In this document: positions 44,895 to 53,064 of the stretch, piece by piece
Numbering within the stretch: the stretch's first letter is position 1
Layout of the letters: each line of letters opens with the position of its first letter
Origin: SG8-41 sp036555615
GTDB taxonomy: Bacteria > Pseudomonadota > Gammaproteobacteria > Burkholderiales > SG8-41
Assembly: GCA_036555615.1 (NCBI GenBank)
Contig: DATBKZ010000069.1
Coordinates: forward strand, 1-64,000
DNA length: 64,000 bases
Reading direction: 5' to 3'
The notes under the pieces: model-generated
What the model saw: only the letters and a program-made list of their open reading frames with translations
Database searches by the model: none
Told to the model about the DNA's origin: nothing
Program-made: the position numbers and the translations under genes

Positions 44895-45593
44895 ATGATC
44901 CCGTGGCTGGGCCCCGGGGACCCGTTTCCCCCCCTCGAGCGCGCGCTCGAGGAACCGAACGGCCTGCTCGCAGCCGGGGCCGACCTGTCCGAGGCGCGGC
45001 TGCTCGAAGCCTATGCCAGCGGAATCTTTCCCTGGTACAGCGCGGGCCAGCCGGTGCTGTGGTGGAGCCCCGATCCGCGCATGGTCCTCGTCCCCGCCGA
45101 GCTGCGGATCCCGCGCTCGCTCAAGAAGCGCCTCGCCCGCCGCGACTACGAGGTCCGCGCCGATAACGCTTTCGAGGAAGTGATTCGCGCGTGCGCCGCG
45201 CCGCGCCGCGGTCAGGACGGAACCTGGATCACGGAGGACATGGTCGAAGCGTACCTGCGGCTGCACGATGCCGGCCACGCGCATTCGGTCGAGACCTGGA
45301 TCGCCGGCAGGCTCGCCGGAGGCCTCTACGGGGTCGAGCTCGGGCGCATGTTCTACGGCGAGTCCATGTTCGCGCGCGCGCCCGACGCGTCCAAGATTGC
45401 GCTGGCGCACCTCGTGCGGCAGCTTGCGCGCCGCGATTGCGGCATGATCGACTGCCAGATGAAGACCGCGTTGCTCGCCCGCTTCGGCGCGCGCGAGATT
45501 CCGAGATCGCAATTTGTACGAACGCTCACAGAATTGGTAAACTATCCGCGGACAGGAGGGACGTGGCGCCTCGACGATGACTTATTTGAATGA
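44895..45593 (+). CDS. aat: leucyl/phenylalanyl-tRNA-protein transferase
   Basis: Adds Leu or Phe to N-terminal Arg/Lys of proteins, marking them for ClpAP (N-degron pathway). 232 residues: GLLAAGADLSEARLLEAYASGIFPWYS, PVLWWSPDPRMVL, GRMFYGESMFA, SKIALAHL and DCQMKTALLARFGAREI. The downstream bpt gene starts 17 bases before its stop, so translation is coupled. Confidence 0.96.
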   Translation: MIPWLGPGDPFPPLERALEEPNGLLAAGADLSEARLLEAYASGIFPWYSAGQPVLWWSPDPRMVLVPAELRIPRSLKKRLARRDYEVRADNAFEEVIRACAAPRRGQDGTWITEDMVEAYLRLHDAGHAHSVETWIAGRLAGGLYGVELGRMFYGESMFARAPDASKIALAHLVRQLARRDCGMIDCQMKTALLARFGAREIPRSQFVRTLTELVNYPRTGGTWRLDDDLFE

Positions 45594-46335
45594 GTTCCCG
45601 CTGTCGGTGCTGCAGTTCTATGCGACCGCGCCCTACCCGTGCAGCTACCTGCCGGAGCGCATGGCGCGCTCCCAGGTCGCTACACCGAGCCACCTCATAG
45701 ACAGCCCGGTGTACTCGGAGCTGGTGCGGGCGGGCTTCCGCCGCAGCGGCGCCTTCACCTACCGTCCCTACTGCGACCATTGCCGCGCGTGCGTGCCGGT
45801 GCGCGTCCTCGCGCAGCAGTTCCAGCCGTCGCGCACGCAGCGCCGCACGCTCCGGCGCCACGGCACGCTCAAGGCCGAGATGCTCGACCTCAAGTACAGC
45901 CCCGAGCACTACGCGCTGTATCTGCGCTACCAGTCGCGGCGCCACTCGGGGGGCGGCATGGACCAGGACAGCCGCGAGCAGTACCGCCACTTCCTCCTGC
46001 AAAGCAACGTCGAGTCGCGGCTGATCGAGTTTCGCGAGCACGGCACGCTGCGCATGGTATCCATCATCGACCGGCTGCAGGACGGGCTGTCCTCGGTCTA
46101 CACGTTCTTCGACCCCGACATCGCCGGGGCGAGCTTCGGCACCTTCAACATCCTGTGGCAGATCGAGCTCTGCCGCAAGCTCGACCTGCCCTATCTTTAC
46201 CTCGGCTACTGGATCGCGCAGAGCCGCAAGATGGCCTACAAGATCGAGTTCCAGCCGATGCAGGGTCTCGTCAACGGTCGGTGGCAGGCGGTAGCTGCGC
46301 CGCGCGCGCCTCGGTCCAGCGCCGCACGAGGTTGA
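45577..46335 (+). CDS. bpt: aspartate/glutamate leucyltransferase (Bpt)
   Basis: Adds Leu to N-terminal Asp/Glu; it completes the N-degron branch begun by Aat. 252 residues: CSYLPERMARSQVATP, the cysteine motif YCDHCRACVPVRV, FQPSRTQRR, YLRYQSRRHSGGGMD, SSVYTFFDPD and YLGYWIAQSRKMAYK. The last 65 bases are antisense to the end of the convergent AI-2E-type permease gene. Confidence 0.95.
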   Translation: MTYLNEFPLSVLQFYATAPYPCSYLPERMARSQVATPSHLIDSPVYSELVRAGFRRSGAFTYRPYCDHCRACVPVRVLAQQFQPSRTQRRTLRRHGTLKAEMLDLKYSPEHYALYLRYQSRRHSGGGMDQDSREQYRHFLLQSNVESRLIEFREHGTLRMVSIIDRLQDGLSSVYTFFDPDIAGASFGTFNILWQIELCRKLDLPYLYLGYWIAQSRKMAYKIEFQPMQGLVNGRWQAVAAPRAPRSSAARG

Positions 46336-47341
46336 AGCCCACGGCGAGCAGCGTCGGCCCGAGGAAGATGCCGACGAAGCCGAACGCCAGCACGCCGCCG
46401 AACACTCCCAGCAGCACCAGCACGAACGGCATCGCCGCGCCGCGGCTGATCAGCAGCGGCTTGACGAAGTTGTCGATGCTGCTGATCACGAAGAATCCCC
46501 ACAGGACCATGAAGACGGCCCATCCCGTCCGATCGTAATAGGCAAGCCACACCGCGGCGCCCGCCCAGATCAGCGCCGGGCCGGCCGGGATGATGGACAG
46601 GATGAAGGTGAGCGAGGCGAGCATGACCGCGCCCGGCACGCCGGCGATGAAAAAACCGATGAGGGCCGCCAGCGCCTGCGCCAATCCGGTTCCGACGATG
46701 CCGTATACCACGCCGTTGATGGTGCCGCCGACGACCGCCAGCAGACCCTCGGCGAGATTCCCGGCGACGCGGCTCAGCGCGTTGCGCAGCGCCTCGACCA
46801 GCGCCGCGCCGTCGCGGTAGAAGAAATACGCAATGAAAGCGATCAGCGTGAACTGGAGCACACCCTCGGCGATGATGAGGCCGGTCTTCACCAGGACTTC
46901 CCGTGCCGGCTGCGAATAGCGCTTGAGCGTTTCGCCGAGCTTGTCCCGGCTCTCCGCGAGCTCGCGCCAGGAGGCGTCGAGCTGCTCGCCCACCAGCGGA
47001 ATGCGGGCGACCCACTCCGGCGGGCCGGGAAGCCCCCGCGCGAACAACTCGCGCGCATTCTCGAGGAGCAGCGGCACGTCGTCGCGGAAGCTCAGCGCGA
47101 TCAGGGTGAGGGGCACGACCAGCACGAGCAGGATCAGCAACGTCATGGCCAGCGCGGCGAGCCAGCGCCGTCCGCCCGTGTGGCGCTCGATGAAGCGGTA
47201 GACCGGCCACGTGGAAAAGCACAGGATCGCGGCCGCAAGCAGCGCGCCGAGAAACGGCTGCAGGACCAGCAGGCAGCCCACCACCAGCAGCACGATGGCG
47301 GCGATCTGCAGGATCTGCTCGACGCGTCTTTCGGCGATCAA
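46271..47341 (-). CDS. AI-2E family (TqsA/PerM-type) permease
   Basis: A 356-residue inner-membrane protein with about eight TM helices. Typical segments are FLGALLAAAILCFSTWPVYR, FLIGFFIAGVPGAVML-like helices, VVGGTINGVVYGIVGTGLAQ, FILSIIPAGPALIW and FLGPTLLAVGFNLVRRW. The start appears to be TTG with GGGAG seven bases upstream. Transport of AI-2 is not implied; members include ion exchangers. Confidence 0.85.
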   Translation of the reverse strand: MIAERRVEQILQIAAIVLLVVGCLLVLQPFLGALLAAAILCFSTWPVYRFIERHTGGRRWLAALAMTLLILLVLVVPLTLIALSFRDDVPLLLENARELFARGLPGPPEWVARIPLVGEQLDASWRELAESRDKLGETLKRYSQPAREVLVKTGLIIAEGVLQFTLIAFIAYFFYRDGAALVEALRNALSRVAGNLAEGLLAVVGGTINGVVYGIVGTGLAQALAALIGFFIAGVPGAVMLASLTFILSIIPAGPALIWAGAAVWLAYYDRTGWAVFMVLWGFFVISSIDNFVKPLLISRGAAMPFVLVLLGVFGGVLAFGFVGIFLGPTLLAVGFNLVRRWTEARAAQLPPATDR

Positions 47342-47453
47342 CGGTTCGCTCCCAGCCTGCGCGTTCTAGCACGCAGCCGGTGGCCGGTCAAATGAGCCCG
47401 CGCCCGCCGGTCGCTCAAAGCTGACGGCAAATCGCTCGCGCTAGAATGGCGAC

Positions 47454-48491
47454 ATGTATTCGCTCGTCCGGCCGCTGCTGTTCTGCCTGCCGCCCGAAAC
47501 GGCTCACCACGTCACGTTGGGGGCCATGCGCCAGCTCGAGCGGCTCGGGCTCGCTCCGGCTCCTCCGCGCGCGCCGGCGGAATGCGAGCGCACGGTCATG
47601 GGCATCCGCTTCCCGAACCCGGTGGGGCTCGCTGCCGGCCTGGACAAGAATGGCGAGTACATCGATGCGCTGGCGCGGCTCGGCTTCGGCTTCCTCGAGG
47701 TCGGCACCGTCACACCCCGCCCGCAGCCGGGCAATCCGCGCCCGCGCATGTTCCGCATCCGCGCGGCGCGCGCGATCATCAACCGCATGGGGTTCAACAA
47801 TCACGGCGTGGAGCACCTGGTGGAGAACGTGAAACGGGCGCGCTACCGGGGCGTGCTCGGCATCAACATCGGGAAGAATTTCGACACGCCGCTCGAGCGC
47901 GCCGCCGACGACTACCTCACCTGCCTGCGCAAGGTCTATCCCCTCGCGAGCTACGTGACGGTGAACATCTCCTCGCCCAACACCGCGAATCTGCGGCGGC
48001 TGCAGGGGGCGGGGGCCCTCGATGCGCTGCTCGCGGCGCTCAAGGCCGAGCGGGGCGTGCTCGCCGCGCAGCACGGCAGGATGGTGCCGCTCGCGGTCAA
48101 GATTGCGCCCGACCTCGACCGCCCGCAGGTCGCGACGATCGCCGCGCTTCTGCGCAGGCACGCCATCGACGCCGTGATTGCCACCAATACCACCGTGACG
48201 CGCGAGGGCGTCGCAGGGCTTCCTCACGAGCACGAGGCGGGCGGGCTGTCGGGCGCGCCGCTGAGGGCCCGCGCGATATCCGTGGCGCGCCAACTCGCTC
48301 AGGCGCTGGCGGGGGAACTGCCGGTCATCGGCGTGGGCGGGATCATGAACGGTCCCGATGCCCGCGAGAGAATCGCGGCCGGCGCGAGCCTGGTCCAGCT
48401 CTATACGGGGCTCGTCTATCGCGGGCCCGCGCTGGTTCGCGAATGCATCGCGGCGCTCTGCTCCGGCGCGGGGCCGAATTCCAGACAGTGA
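47454..48491 (+). CDS. pyrD: dihydroorotate dehydrogenase (quinone), class 2
   Basis: Oxidises dihydroorotate to orotate, passing electrons to quinone at the membrane; pyrimidine synthesis. 345 residues: N-terminal amphipathic helix MYSLVRPLLFCLPPETAHHV, PVGLAAGLDKNGEY, EVGTVTPRPQPGNPRPRMFR, INRMGFNN, VNISSPNTANLRRLQ with the catalytic serine, ATNTTVTREG and VGGIMNGPDARERIAAGASLVQLYTG at the FMN site. Confidence 0.96.
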   Translation: MYSLVRPLLFCLPPETAHHVTLGAMRQLERLGLAPAPPRAPAECERTVMGIRFPNPVGLAAGLDKNGEYIDALARLGFGFLEVGTVTPRPQPGNPRPRMFRIRAARAIINRMGFNNHGVEHLVENVKRARYRGVLGINIGKNFDTPLERAADDYLTCLRKVYPLASYVTVNISSPNTANLRRLQGAGALDALLAALKAERGVLAAQHGRMVPLAVKIAPDLDRPQVATIAALLRRHAIDAVIATNTTVTREGVAGLPHEHEAGGLSGAPLRARAISVARQLAQALAGELPVIGVGGIMNGPDARERIAAGASLVQLYTGLVYRGPALVRECIAALCSGAGPNSRQ

Positions 48492-48538
48492 CGACGGCCG
48501 GGCTTCGGCGGCAGCACCGGCGACACGCGATCAGGGAC

Positions 48539-49261
48539 TCAGGAGCGCTCCGCGTCGACGCGCTGCGCCCGCCGCAGTTTCTCTCTCGTCGCATGCAGCT
48601 CGCCGGTAAGTTCCGCGTTCTCGATGCGCAGCCGGAGCATGTCGATCAGATGCCCGTGGGAACGCCGCGCGATCACGATGACGGCCGCGAGGAACACCGC
48701 GATCAGCCATCCCATTGCGTAGTGCACGTACTCCTGCTGCAGCGGGAAGCGGACGATCGCCGGAACGAGGGTCAGGACGGCGTACGCCAGGAAGGCCGGA
48801 AACACGGGTGCGAGTGTCGTCACGCTGCCCGCCACCATTCCGCCCAGGATGAACGCCACGAATACCTGGTGCGCGACATTCATCGGCGGAAAGAGGAGCC
48901 AGGCGGCGGAGCCCCAGATGATTCCACTCGCCACGGCGCCGGCGATCGCATAAAGCCGCCAGCGGCCGATCTGGCCGGATTGCGGCGCCTCGCCGCGGAA
49001 CGAAATCGCGCCCGCGATCCGGATCAACGCGAGCACGCACACCGCGGCAAGCCAAGCGACGAGCACCGAGGCTTCGATGACAAGGGACTGGACCGCCACG
49101 AACACCACCGCGTTGAGCACGGCGACCAGCTGCGAAGGCAGCAGCTGATCGTAGACCAGCCTGACCTGCTCGAGCCGCAGCAGGTCGCGCAGCGTTGCGG
49201 TAGCTGCGCCTCCCTCCGCCCGATCGGGTATCAAGGTCGGTTCCAAAGTCGCATTCGTCAT
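48539..49261 (-). CDS. orphan membrane sensor-like protein without output domain
   Basis: A 240-residue protein with six TM helices (LVAVLNAVVFVAVQSLVIEA to AMGWLIAVFLAAVIVIARR) followed by a coiled coil (LIDMLRLRIENAELTGELHATREKLRRAQR) that stops at DAERS. The layout matches the N-terminal sensor half of many GGDEF or histidine kinase proteins, where the coiled coil leads into the output domain. Here none follows; downstream is the pyrD 3' end. It may be truncated or a genuine stand-alone sensor. Confidence 0.6.
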   Translation of the reverse strand: MTNATLEPTLIPDRAEGGAATATLRDLLRLEQVRLVYDQLLPSQLVAVLNAVVFVAVQSLVIEASVLVAWLAAVCVLALIRIAGAISFRGEAPQSGQIGRWRLYAIAGAVASGIIWGSAAWLLFPPMNVAHQVFVAFILGGMVAGSVTTLAPVFPAFLAYAVLTLVPAIVRFPLQQEYVHYAMGWLIAVFLAAVIVIARRSHGHLIDMLRLRIENAELTGELHATREKLRRAQRVDAERS

Positions 49262-49332
49262 TGTGCAGTTCCCCCCCGAAAGCGTGCAACCTTCAGGCCT
49301 GTCGTCGGCGGGCGACGTAAAATGAATACCCC

Positions 49333-49743
49333 ATGGCGCGCGAGGCCAAGGCCGCTCCCGTGGCGGTCATAGACGAGGAGACGTGCATCGGGTGCACGCT
49401 GTGCATCGAAGCCTGTCCGGTTGACGCCATTGTCGGGGCGGCGCGGCTCATGCATACCGTGATCGCGGCGGAGTGCACCGGCTGCAGGCTGTGCGTGCCG
49501 CCCTGCCCCGTGGACTGCATCGCGATGGTGGAAACCGGGGAAATCTGGACGCACGAGGAGCGCCGGAGGCGAGCCAGCCAATACCGGCGGCGCCGCGATG
49601 CCAGATCGCTGCGGCTCGAGCGCGAACGCGCAGCGCAGGGCGCGCAGCGGGATGACAAGGGCGCGGAGGGCAGGAAACAGGACACGATCGAGCGTGCCAT
49701 GCGGCGCGCCCGCGAGCGGCTGCGGCGCAAACCGCCAGGTTGA
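49333..49743 (+). CDS. RnfB-like 2[4Fe-4S] ferredoxin, short form
   Basis: A 136-residue cytosolic protein with two clusters: CIGCTLCIEACPVDAI and CTGCRLCVPPCPVDCI, as in the ferredoxin half of RnfB/RsxB, then a very basic tail (ASQYRRRRDARSLRLERERA). The N-terminal membrane anchor and extra cluster of full RnfB are missing, and no other rnf gene is near. In related bacteria an rnfB-like gene precedes nth; here two genes and a repeat separate them. Confidence 0.8.
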   Translation: MAREAKAAPVAVIDEETCIGCTLCIEACPVDAIVGAARLMHTVIAAECTGCRLCVPPCPVDCIAMVETGEIWTHEERRRRASQYRRRRDARSLRLERERAAQGAQRDDKGAEGRKQDTIERAMRRARERLRRKPPG

Positions 49744-49747
49744 ACCA

Positions 49748-49827
49748 CGGCAAATGGGGTCAGGTTCGATTTTCTGACGCAAGCAGTCAGGTCCTCCGCG
49801 GAAAATCGAACCTGACCCCATTTGCCG
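49748..49827. repeat. perfect 27-bp inverted repeat, RAYT-flank-like mini-element
   Basis: The arms 49748-49774 and 49801-49827 are exact reverse complements around a 26-base centre. The arm core GGGGTCAGGTTCGATTTTC resembles the GGGGTCGGACC flank of the RAYT element at 11013-11979. It lies between the convergent ferredoxin and M48 genes and could also act as a bidirectional transcription stop. Confidence 0.9.
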
Positions 49828-49841
49828 GGGAATGGCGAATG

Positions 49842-50843
49842 TCAGCGGCCGAAGATGCCGCGAAAGACGCCGCCCGCGTCGAGGCCCCCGCCGGACGCGC
49901 CGGTAGACGGTATGGTGGTCCCGCCTTCCTCCTGCTGGAGCGCGCTCGCGCTCTCCGCGGGCGCCGGCTTCGCCGGCTTCGCCGCGGCCGGCGGCGGCGT
50001 ATTGGGACTCACCTGGCGGATCGCGGGCTCCTTGCCGGTCGGCAGGGCGGCCACGCGCGGCTCGAGCACGTCCGCGAGCTGTGTCAGGCGCTCGCCCGGC
50101 GCGGGGTGCGTCTTGAACAGCAGCGCGAGCGTGGCATCGTCCGCCGACCTTGCCGCAAGAAGATGCAGGACCTCGACCAGGCCGTACGGACTGTAGCCGG
50201 CGCGCGCCGCGAGCACGACGCCGATCCGATCGGCCTCGAACTCCGCGCTCTTGTCCAGCCCGCGCGCCAGCACTTCCGCGCCCGTGCCGATCAGGTTGTT
50301 GACGAGCAGGTTACGGTCGCGCTGGGACGCGCGCGCGCCGGCGGAGACGAGGGCGCTATGCTGCATCACCTTGACGTGGTGGCGCTGCACGATGTGGCCG
50401 ATCTCGTGCGCGAGCACGCCCGCAAGCTGCGACTCGGTTTCGAGCATCTCGTAGAGCCCGCGCGTGACCAGCACGTAGCCCCCGGGCGCGGCGAATGCGT
50501 TGATCGACGAGGTATCCAGCACGCCGAAATGCCACGGCAGGTCGGGGCGCTCGGTTTGCATCGCGATCCAGCGCCCGACGCGATTGACGTAGGCCTGCAG
50601 CTCGGGATCGGCGACAAGGGGCGCGGCCCCCAGCGTGCGCCCCGCCACCTCCCGTCCCACTGCGATCTCCTCGGACTCGTCCATGCCTTTCGCCGCCGTC
50701 GTGAGATCGCGGCCCACGTCGAAGATGCGGCCGAAGTCGATCGAGGCCGCCGCCGCGGGGCCGGCGAGCGCGGCCAGCAGCGCAGCGGTGGTCCACCGCC
50801 ACCCCGACGACATTCGTCGAATGCCTGACAGGGGTCGGTTCAT
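49842..50843 (-). CDS. M48-family zinc metalloprotease
   Basis: A 333-residue periplasmic protease. Signal peptide to about residue 33 (WRWTTAALLAALAGPAAAAS); catalytic motif LAHEIGHIVQRHH with the third ligand in KSAEFEADRIG; a proline/alanine-rich C-terminal tail. BepA/LoiP-like enzymes handle outer-membrane protein quality (family knowledge). The start overlaps the stop of the upstream SH3-domain gene (ATGA). Confidence 0.9.
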   Translation of the reverse strand: MNRPLSGIRRMSSGWRWTTAALLAALAGPAAAASIDFGRIFDVGRDLTTAAKGMDESEEIAVGREVAGRTLGAAPLVADPELQAYVNRVGRWIAMQTERPDLPWHFGVLDTSSINAFAAPGGYVLVTRGLYEMLETESQLAGVLAHEIGHIVQRHHVKVMQHSALVSAGARASQRDRNLLVNNLIGTGAEVLARGLDKSAEFEADRIGVVLAARAGYSPYGLVEVLHLLAARSADDATLALLFKTHPAPGERLTQLADVLEPRVAALPTGKEPAIRQVSPNTPPPAAAKPAKPAPAESASALQQEEGGTTIPSTGASGGGLDAGGVFRGIFGR

Positions 50844-51361
50844 TGCTTCTTCGAGTCCAGGTAATCGACACCCACCGGGGCAAGGCCGGACGCCCGCGCC
50901 TTCTGCTCGGCCGCTTCCTTCGTCGCGGCGTAGCCCTCGAGCAGCTTCATCTGGTCGGCGTTGAAGCTCGCCCCCTTCAGATCCTCCTCGTCGATGCCGC
51001 GCACGCCGATCGTGCTGGTCACGCTCACGCTGCGGCGCGGGCCGAACAGCCGCCCCGCGGCGGTGCCCGCTCCCGTATTGCCCGCGGCCGCCTGCTGGCT
51101 CGGGAATCGCACGTTGAAAGAGAACAGCCAACCGGTGCCGGCCGGCGTCTTGAGATTGAGCCAGGCGCCCTGCTTGCCGATCACGTCGCCGGTGGCGCCG
51201 AGCTTGAGCGTGGCCACCTGGGGGGCATCGAGCCGCGGCTCGGCATAGAGGAGGGAGTCGCGCTCGAGCGTGACCTGCTGCGCCGCCGCTGGCGCAGCAG
51301 CCAGCAAGAGTGCGGCAAGCAGGAATCGATACGCCTGGAGCGCTTGATCTCTTGAACTCAT
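50840..51361 (-). CDS. secreted SH3-domain protein
   Basis: A 173-residue protein: signal peptide (AYRFLLAALLLAAAPAAAQ), then a bacterial SH3 domain (LYAEPRLDAPQVATLKLGAT, GDVIGKQGAWLNLKTPAGTGW), and a C-terminal region with SVSVTSTIGVRGIDEEDLKG also seen in partners of M48 proteases. It is coupled to the M48 gene and may act with it. The internal ATG is used because it places the signal peptide at the N-terminus. Confidence 0.75.
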   Translation of the reverse strand: MSSRDQALQAYRFLLAALLLAAAPAAAQQVTLERDSLLYAEPRLDAPQVATLKLGATGDVIGKQGAWLNLKTPAGTGWLFSFNVRFPSQQAAAGNTGAGTAAGRLFGPRRSVSVTSTIGVRGIDEEDLKGASFNADQMKLLEGYAATKEAAEQKARASGLAPVGVDYLDSKKQ

Positions 51362-51506
51362 GTTGCCGGGGAGCCCTGCCCCGCTTGTCCCGAAAGCGCT
51401 CTGCGCGATGGGCTGATTATAATGAGCCGCTTCCCCGCCCGCCAACGCCACGTGATTCCGGCCAAACCGGGTGGCATTGTGCGGATGCCATCAGCACAGC
51501 CGGCGC

Positions 51507-52190
51507 ATGAGTCCAGACAAGATCCGCAGCCTATTCACCCTCCTGCGCGCCGCCAACCCCGCGCCGCGCAGCGAGCTCGTCTATGCCTCGCCCTTCGAGC
51601 TCCTGGTATCGGTAGTGCTGTCCGCGCAGGCCACCGACAAGAGCGTGAACCTCGCCACCCCCGCCCTCTTTCGGGAGGCCGGCACTCCCGCGGCCATGCT
51701 CAAGCTCGGCCGCCGGGGGCTCGAGCGCCACATCAAGCGCATCGGGCTCTACCGGACGAAGGCGAAGAATCTCGTCGCGGCGTGCCGGCTGCTGCTGGAA
51801 AAGCACGGAGGCGCGGTGCCGCGGACGCGCGAGGAACTGGAGCGCCTGCCCGGCGTGGGCCGCAAGACGGCAAACGTGATCCTCAACACCGCGTTCGGCG
51901 AGCCCACGATTGCCGTGGACACCCACATCTTCCGGGTGGCAAATCGCACCGGGATTGCACCCGGCAAGAACGTGCTGGCGGTCGAGACGCGGCTACTGAA
52001 AGTAGTGCCGGACGAATTCAAGACCGACGCGCATCACTGGCTGATCCTGCACGGGCGCTACGTGTGCAAGGCGCGAAAGCCGGACTGCCCGAAGTGCCCG
52101 ATCAGGGATTTGTGCGAGTTCCCGCACAAATCGAGGGATGAGGGCGGAGGGATGAGGGCGGAGGGAAAGCGCCTGAAGAAGAAGCGATGA
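51507..52190 (+). CDS. nth: endonuclease III
   Basis: DNA glycosylase/AP lyase for oxidised pyrimidines. HhH motif LPGVGRKTAN with catalytic Lys120, VDTHIFRV with Asp138, and the FeS cluster cysteines 187, 194, 197 and 203 in VCKARKPDCPKCPIRDLC: all the same numbers as E. coli Nth. The C-terminus is extended by about 20 residues (DEGGGMRAEGKRLKKKR) encoded partly by an intergenic-type repeat. A TATAAT at 51418-51423 may serve as its -10. Confidence 0.96.
   Translation: MSPDKIRSLFTLLRAANPAPRSELVYASPFELLVSVVLSAQATDKSVNLATPALFREAGTPAAMLKLGRRGLERHIKRIGLYRTKAKNLVAACRLLLEKHGGAVPRTREELERLPGVGRKTANVILNTAFGEPTIAVDTHIFRVANRTGIAPGKNVLAVETRLLKVVPDEFKTDAHHWLILHGRYVCKARKPDCPKCPIRDLCEFPHKSRDEGGGMRAEGKRLKKKR
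52133..52155. repeat. 23-bp direct repeat, copy 1 (inside nth 3' end)
   Basis: Identical to 57409-57431; built from GAGGGATGAGGGCGGAGGG plus four bases. It is partly repeated in tandem to about 52166 and encodes the nth tail. Confidence 0.8.
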
Positions 52191-52256
52191 GAGGGGTCGA
52201 ATGCGATCGCGCAGAGCAACCGGCGCCGCGCTTCATTTCCAACTTATTCCTCATCC

Positions 52257-52577
52257 CTAGTACTTGGTGACGAGGCCGCGCTGGCTGGAGTACCAGGCGG
52301 CGAGGTCTTCCATGTCGCGCTGCGTGAGATTCGCGACGAGCGGCGCCATGATCGGGCTCTTGCGCGCGCCCGACTTGTAGTCCTTCAGCGCCTTCAGGAG
52401 GTAGTCGTAGTGCTGGCCCGCGATCTTCGGGAAGTCGGGGGCGGCGCTGTTGCCATCGGGCCCGTGGCACGCCACGCAGGTCTGGGACTTCCTCTTGCCG
52501 GCATCGGCGTCGCCGGCAAGCGCGGGCGCGCTCGTCGCGACGATCACGCAGCATGCACCGAGTACGTTCCTGATCAT
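52257..52577 (-). CDS. cytochrome c (c4/c553-like) 2
   Basis: A 106-residue periplasmic monoheme protein: signal peptide MIRNVLGACCVIVATSAPALA, heme motif TCVACHGPDGNSAAPDFPKIAGQ split at the heme, distal Met in SPIMAPLVANLT. A GTG 15 bases upstream is less likely than this ATG, which has GAGGA eight bases before it. It follows a paralogue by 11 bases. Confidence 0.92.
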   Translation of the reverse strand: MIRNVLGACCVIVATSAPALAGDADAGKRKSQTCVACHGPDGNSAAPDFPKIAGQHYDYLLKALKDYKSGARKSPIMAPLVANLTQRDMEDLAAWYSSQRGLVTKY

Positions 52578-52588
52578 CCGGTCTATCC

Positions 52589-52936
52589 TCACTTGCCCGC
52601 CGACTTCATGGAGTCAGACGCGTAATACGCCGCGAGATCGGCCATGTCCTGGTCGGTCAGGCCCGCGGCGATCGCGCGCATGGACGGATGGCTGCGGTTG
52701 CCGGCCTTGTATTCCTGCAACGCCTTGACGATGTACGCCGCATGCTGGCCGCCGAGCTTGGGCACGTGGTAGACCTCGGGATACACGGTCTTGTAGCCGC
52801 CGATGCCATGGCAGCCGGCGCACATCGAGGTCTTCTTCTTGCCTGCGGCCGGGTCGCCTTCGGCCGCCAGCGCGACTGTCGCGAGAGCGAGCACGAGGCA
52901 GGAGATGATTGCGGAAACCAGATGGCAGTTCTTCAT
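52589..52936 (-). CDS. cytochrome c (c4/c553-like) 1
   Basis: A 115-residue periplasmic monoheme protein: signal peptide MKNCHLVSAIISCLVLALATVALA, heme motif CAGCHG, distal Met in SHPSMRAIAAGLT. The heme loop IGGYKTVYPEVYHVPKLGGQ is longer than in its neighbour. The tandem pair suggests duplication and a role as small electron shuttles, possibly like two-domain cytochrome c4 split into two genes (inference). Confidence 0.92.
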   Translation of the reverse strand: MKNCHLVSAIISCLVLALATVALAAEGDPAAGKKKTSMCAGCHGIGGYKTVYPEVYHVPKLGGQHAAYIVKALQEYKAGNRSHPSMRAIAAGLTDQDMADLAAYYASDSMKSAGK

Positions 52937-53004
52937 TGACCGGCTTTCTTCCTCCCGAGAATCTGCGCGCGATTATACCCAAAAACGGCGACGCATTGCG
53001 CGCG

Positions 53005-53034
53005 TTGCCAGCGCCGCGCGCGCTGCCGGATAAT
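53005..53034 (+). promoter_or_regulatory. sigma-70 promoter of the SulP gene
   Basis: -35 TTGCCA (53005-53010) and -10 GATAAT (53029-53034) with an 18-base spacer, each five of six to consensus. The predicted start near 53041 excludes upstream in-frame ATGs as starts. Confidence 0.65.
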
Positions 53035-53064
53035 GCGGTCATTCTGCCTCAAGCACCACATGAT

